Of a stretch of DNA of 64,000 nucleotides, positions 63,126-64,000 are shown one piece after another (within the stretch, counting starts at the first letter, position 1; the number at the start of each line of letters is the position of its first letter). Source of the stretch: Ruegeria atlantica (lineage in GTDB: Bacteria; Pseudomonadota; Alphaproteobacteria; Rhodobacterales; Rhodobacteraceae); NCBI RefSeq assembly GCF_013032455.1, contig NZ_WQCF01000001.1, positions 62,001 through 126,000 on the forward strand, read 5' to 3'. The notes beneath the pieces were generated by a model. The model did no database searches. It was not told where the DNA came from and worked only from the letters and a program-made list of their open reading frames with translations. The position numbers and the translations under genes are program-made.

Positions 63126-64000
63126 ATGCCCGAGAATCTGCTATCCGAATTTGTCGCGGCCATTCCAATGCCCGCGTTGATGGTCGATCAGACAGAACGG
63201 ATCATCGCCGCCAATTCCGACGCAAAAACTCTGTTGGCTCAGAATATCGAAGGTCGCCATTTCGCAACCATCCTGCGGCAACCGCAGGTTATTGAGGCGA
63301 TTGAGCAATGCTTGCGTACAAAAGGATCAGCGAAAACGCGTCACCTCTCAAACGATGGTGCACAAGACACAACCTTCAAGGTCGAGTGCCGATATATGAA
63401 CGGTGTCGGAGCTGTGTGCGGTGGCGCGATGCTGGCAACCTTTCAGGACGTCACGCATTTGGAGCAGGCCAGCCAGATGCGGCGGGATTTCGTAGCGAAC
63501 GTGAGCCATGAGTTGCGCACCCCCCTGACTGCATTGATGGGGTTTATCGAAACGCTACGCGGCCCGGCCCGCGATGACGTCAATGCGCGAGAGCGTTTTC
63601 TTCAGATCATGACCGACGAAGCCAATCGTATGAACCGCTTGGTTGGGGATCTTCTGTCGCTGAACCGGGTTGAAAGCGAAGAACGCGTACGCCCGAAAGC
63701 ACAGGTTGAACTGACCGGGCTTTTACGATCCACGCTGAACTCACTGCGTCCTCTGGCCGAAGATGGGGATGTTGAGTTGTCACTGACGGCGCCCGAAGAT
63801 CCGGTTTCACTTGCTGGTGACAGCGATCAACTGCGCCAGGTGTTCACCAATTTGATCGAGAATGGGATCAAGTACGGTGGCAGTGGCGGCAGTGTAGAGG
63901 TGCGGGTTATGTCCTCGGAACGCGATTCTGCCATGAGGGGGCCGGCCGTGCGGGTTCAGGTTATTGATAGGGGGCCGGGCATCGATTCAGTGCATCTGCC
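63126..64000 (+). CDS. phoR: PhoR-like sensor histidine kinase (3' end cut by window)
   Basis: A frame open from the ATG at 63126 to the window edge (291 codons seen). An N-terminal PAS-like domain (IPMPALMVDQTERIIAANSDAKTLL) has no preceding membrane helix, as is common in alphaproteobacterial PhoR. The HisKA motif RRDFVANVSHELRTPLTALMGF follows, then the N box NLIENGIKYG and the start of G1 (DRGPGIDS). PhoR identity rests on HisKA/PAS style; no pst or phoB genes are in view because the window ends. 22 bp after the carbonic anhydrase gene. Confidence 0.8.
   Translation, partial: MPENLLSEFVAAIPMPALMVDQTERIIAANSDAKTLLAQNIEGRHFATILRQPQVIEAIEQCLRTKGSAKTRHLSNDGAQDTTFKVECRYMNGVGAVCGGAMLATFQDVTHLEQASQMRRDFVANVSHELRTPLTALMGFIETLRGPARDDVNARERFLQIMTDEANRMNRLVGDLLSLNRVESEERVRPKAQVELTGLLRSTLNSLRPLAEDGDVELSLTAPEDPVSLAGDSDQLRQVFTNLIENGIKYGGSGGSVEVRVMSSERDSAMRGPAVRVQVIDRGPGIDSVHL

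Overview
The window reads as chromosomal DNA of a marine alphaproteobacterium of the Rhodobacteraceae (Roseobacter group). It is moderately GC-rich and densely coded. The pointers to this lineage are a CckA-type hybrid kinase with a CtrA box, a GAAC-N7-GAAC SOS box before recA, a suf operon led by iscR and a NifS-like desulfurase, an IscR that lacks the usual cysteines, a GlxA-type regulator, class II DAHP synthase, an IalB-family protein, and a C1/corrinoid methyl-transfer cluster. I see no rRNA, phage, insertion sequence or CRISPR array. Both window edges cut genes: a HAD phosphatase on the left and a PhoR-like kinase on the right.

Layout. 0-8.5 kb: a secreted HAD protein and an arylsulfatase (minus strand), an AI-2E-family permease, a YihY/BrkB membrane protein coupled to an eight-haem cytochrome fused to a repeat domain, then rlmE and a Ppx/GppA phosphatase. 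8.7-15 kb: a C1 cluster (small PF13769-like protein, MetF-like reductase, methyl-THF:corrinoid methyltransferase), a PPK2 kinase, tRNA-Gly(CCC) with an FkbM methyltransferase starting 7 nt after it, and a convergent corrinoid-reactivating Fe-S/ASKHA protein. Two of the C1 enzymes carry Arg/Gly-rich C-terminal tails. 15-25 kb: guaB, an RsmB-like methyltransferase, cckA, a sulfotransferase-like gene, recA, alaS and a DUF1330 protein. 25-32 kb: a transglutaminase-like cysteine protease convergent with a secreted protein holding sixteen GGGN repeats, then typA, an SMR pump, a tandem-HD protein, a small helical protein and an alpha/beta hydrolase.

32-40 kb: the Fe-S assembly operon iscR-nifS-like-sufB-(membrane peptide)-sufC-sufD-(two Yip1-like membrane proteins)-sufS, behind a promoter in which two perfect 15-bp palindromes cover the -35 and -10 elements. 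tRNA-Arg(CCG) follows. 40-48 kb: an unusual polytopic membrane methyltransferase-like gene in a gene-poor pocket, a DUF882 peptidase divergent from an L,D-transpeptidase, an lpxD-acp-ketosynthase trio that probably feeds lipid A, and an IalB-family protein. 48-56 kb: a HerA/DUF853 ATPase, a lipoprotein, and a full branched-chain amino acid-type ABC transporter (binding protein, LivG, LivF, an intervening small periplasmic protein, LivH, LivM). 56-64 kb: a PQQ-type sugar dehydrogenase, a GlxA-like regulator, class II DAHP synthase, a PAS protein, the coupled chain yicC-gmk-gamma carbonic anhydrase, and phoR (cut).

Most genes are housekeeping. The parts that look less ordinary are the Arg/Gly tails, the membrane proteins inside the suf operon, the iscR operator layout, the tRNA-fused fkbM leader, the GGGN minisatellite gene, the octahaem-repeat fusion, the exactly phased HD duplication and the membrane methyltransferase next to tRNA-Arg. 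All functions are read from sequence motifs and context; nothing was searched against a database.
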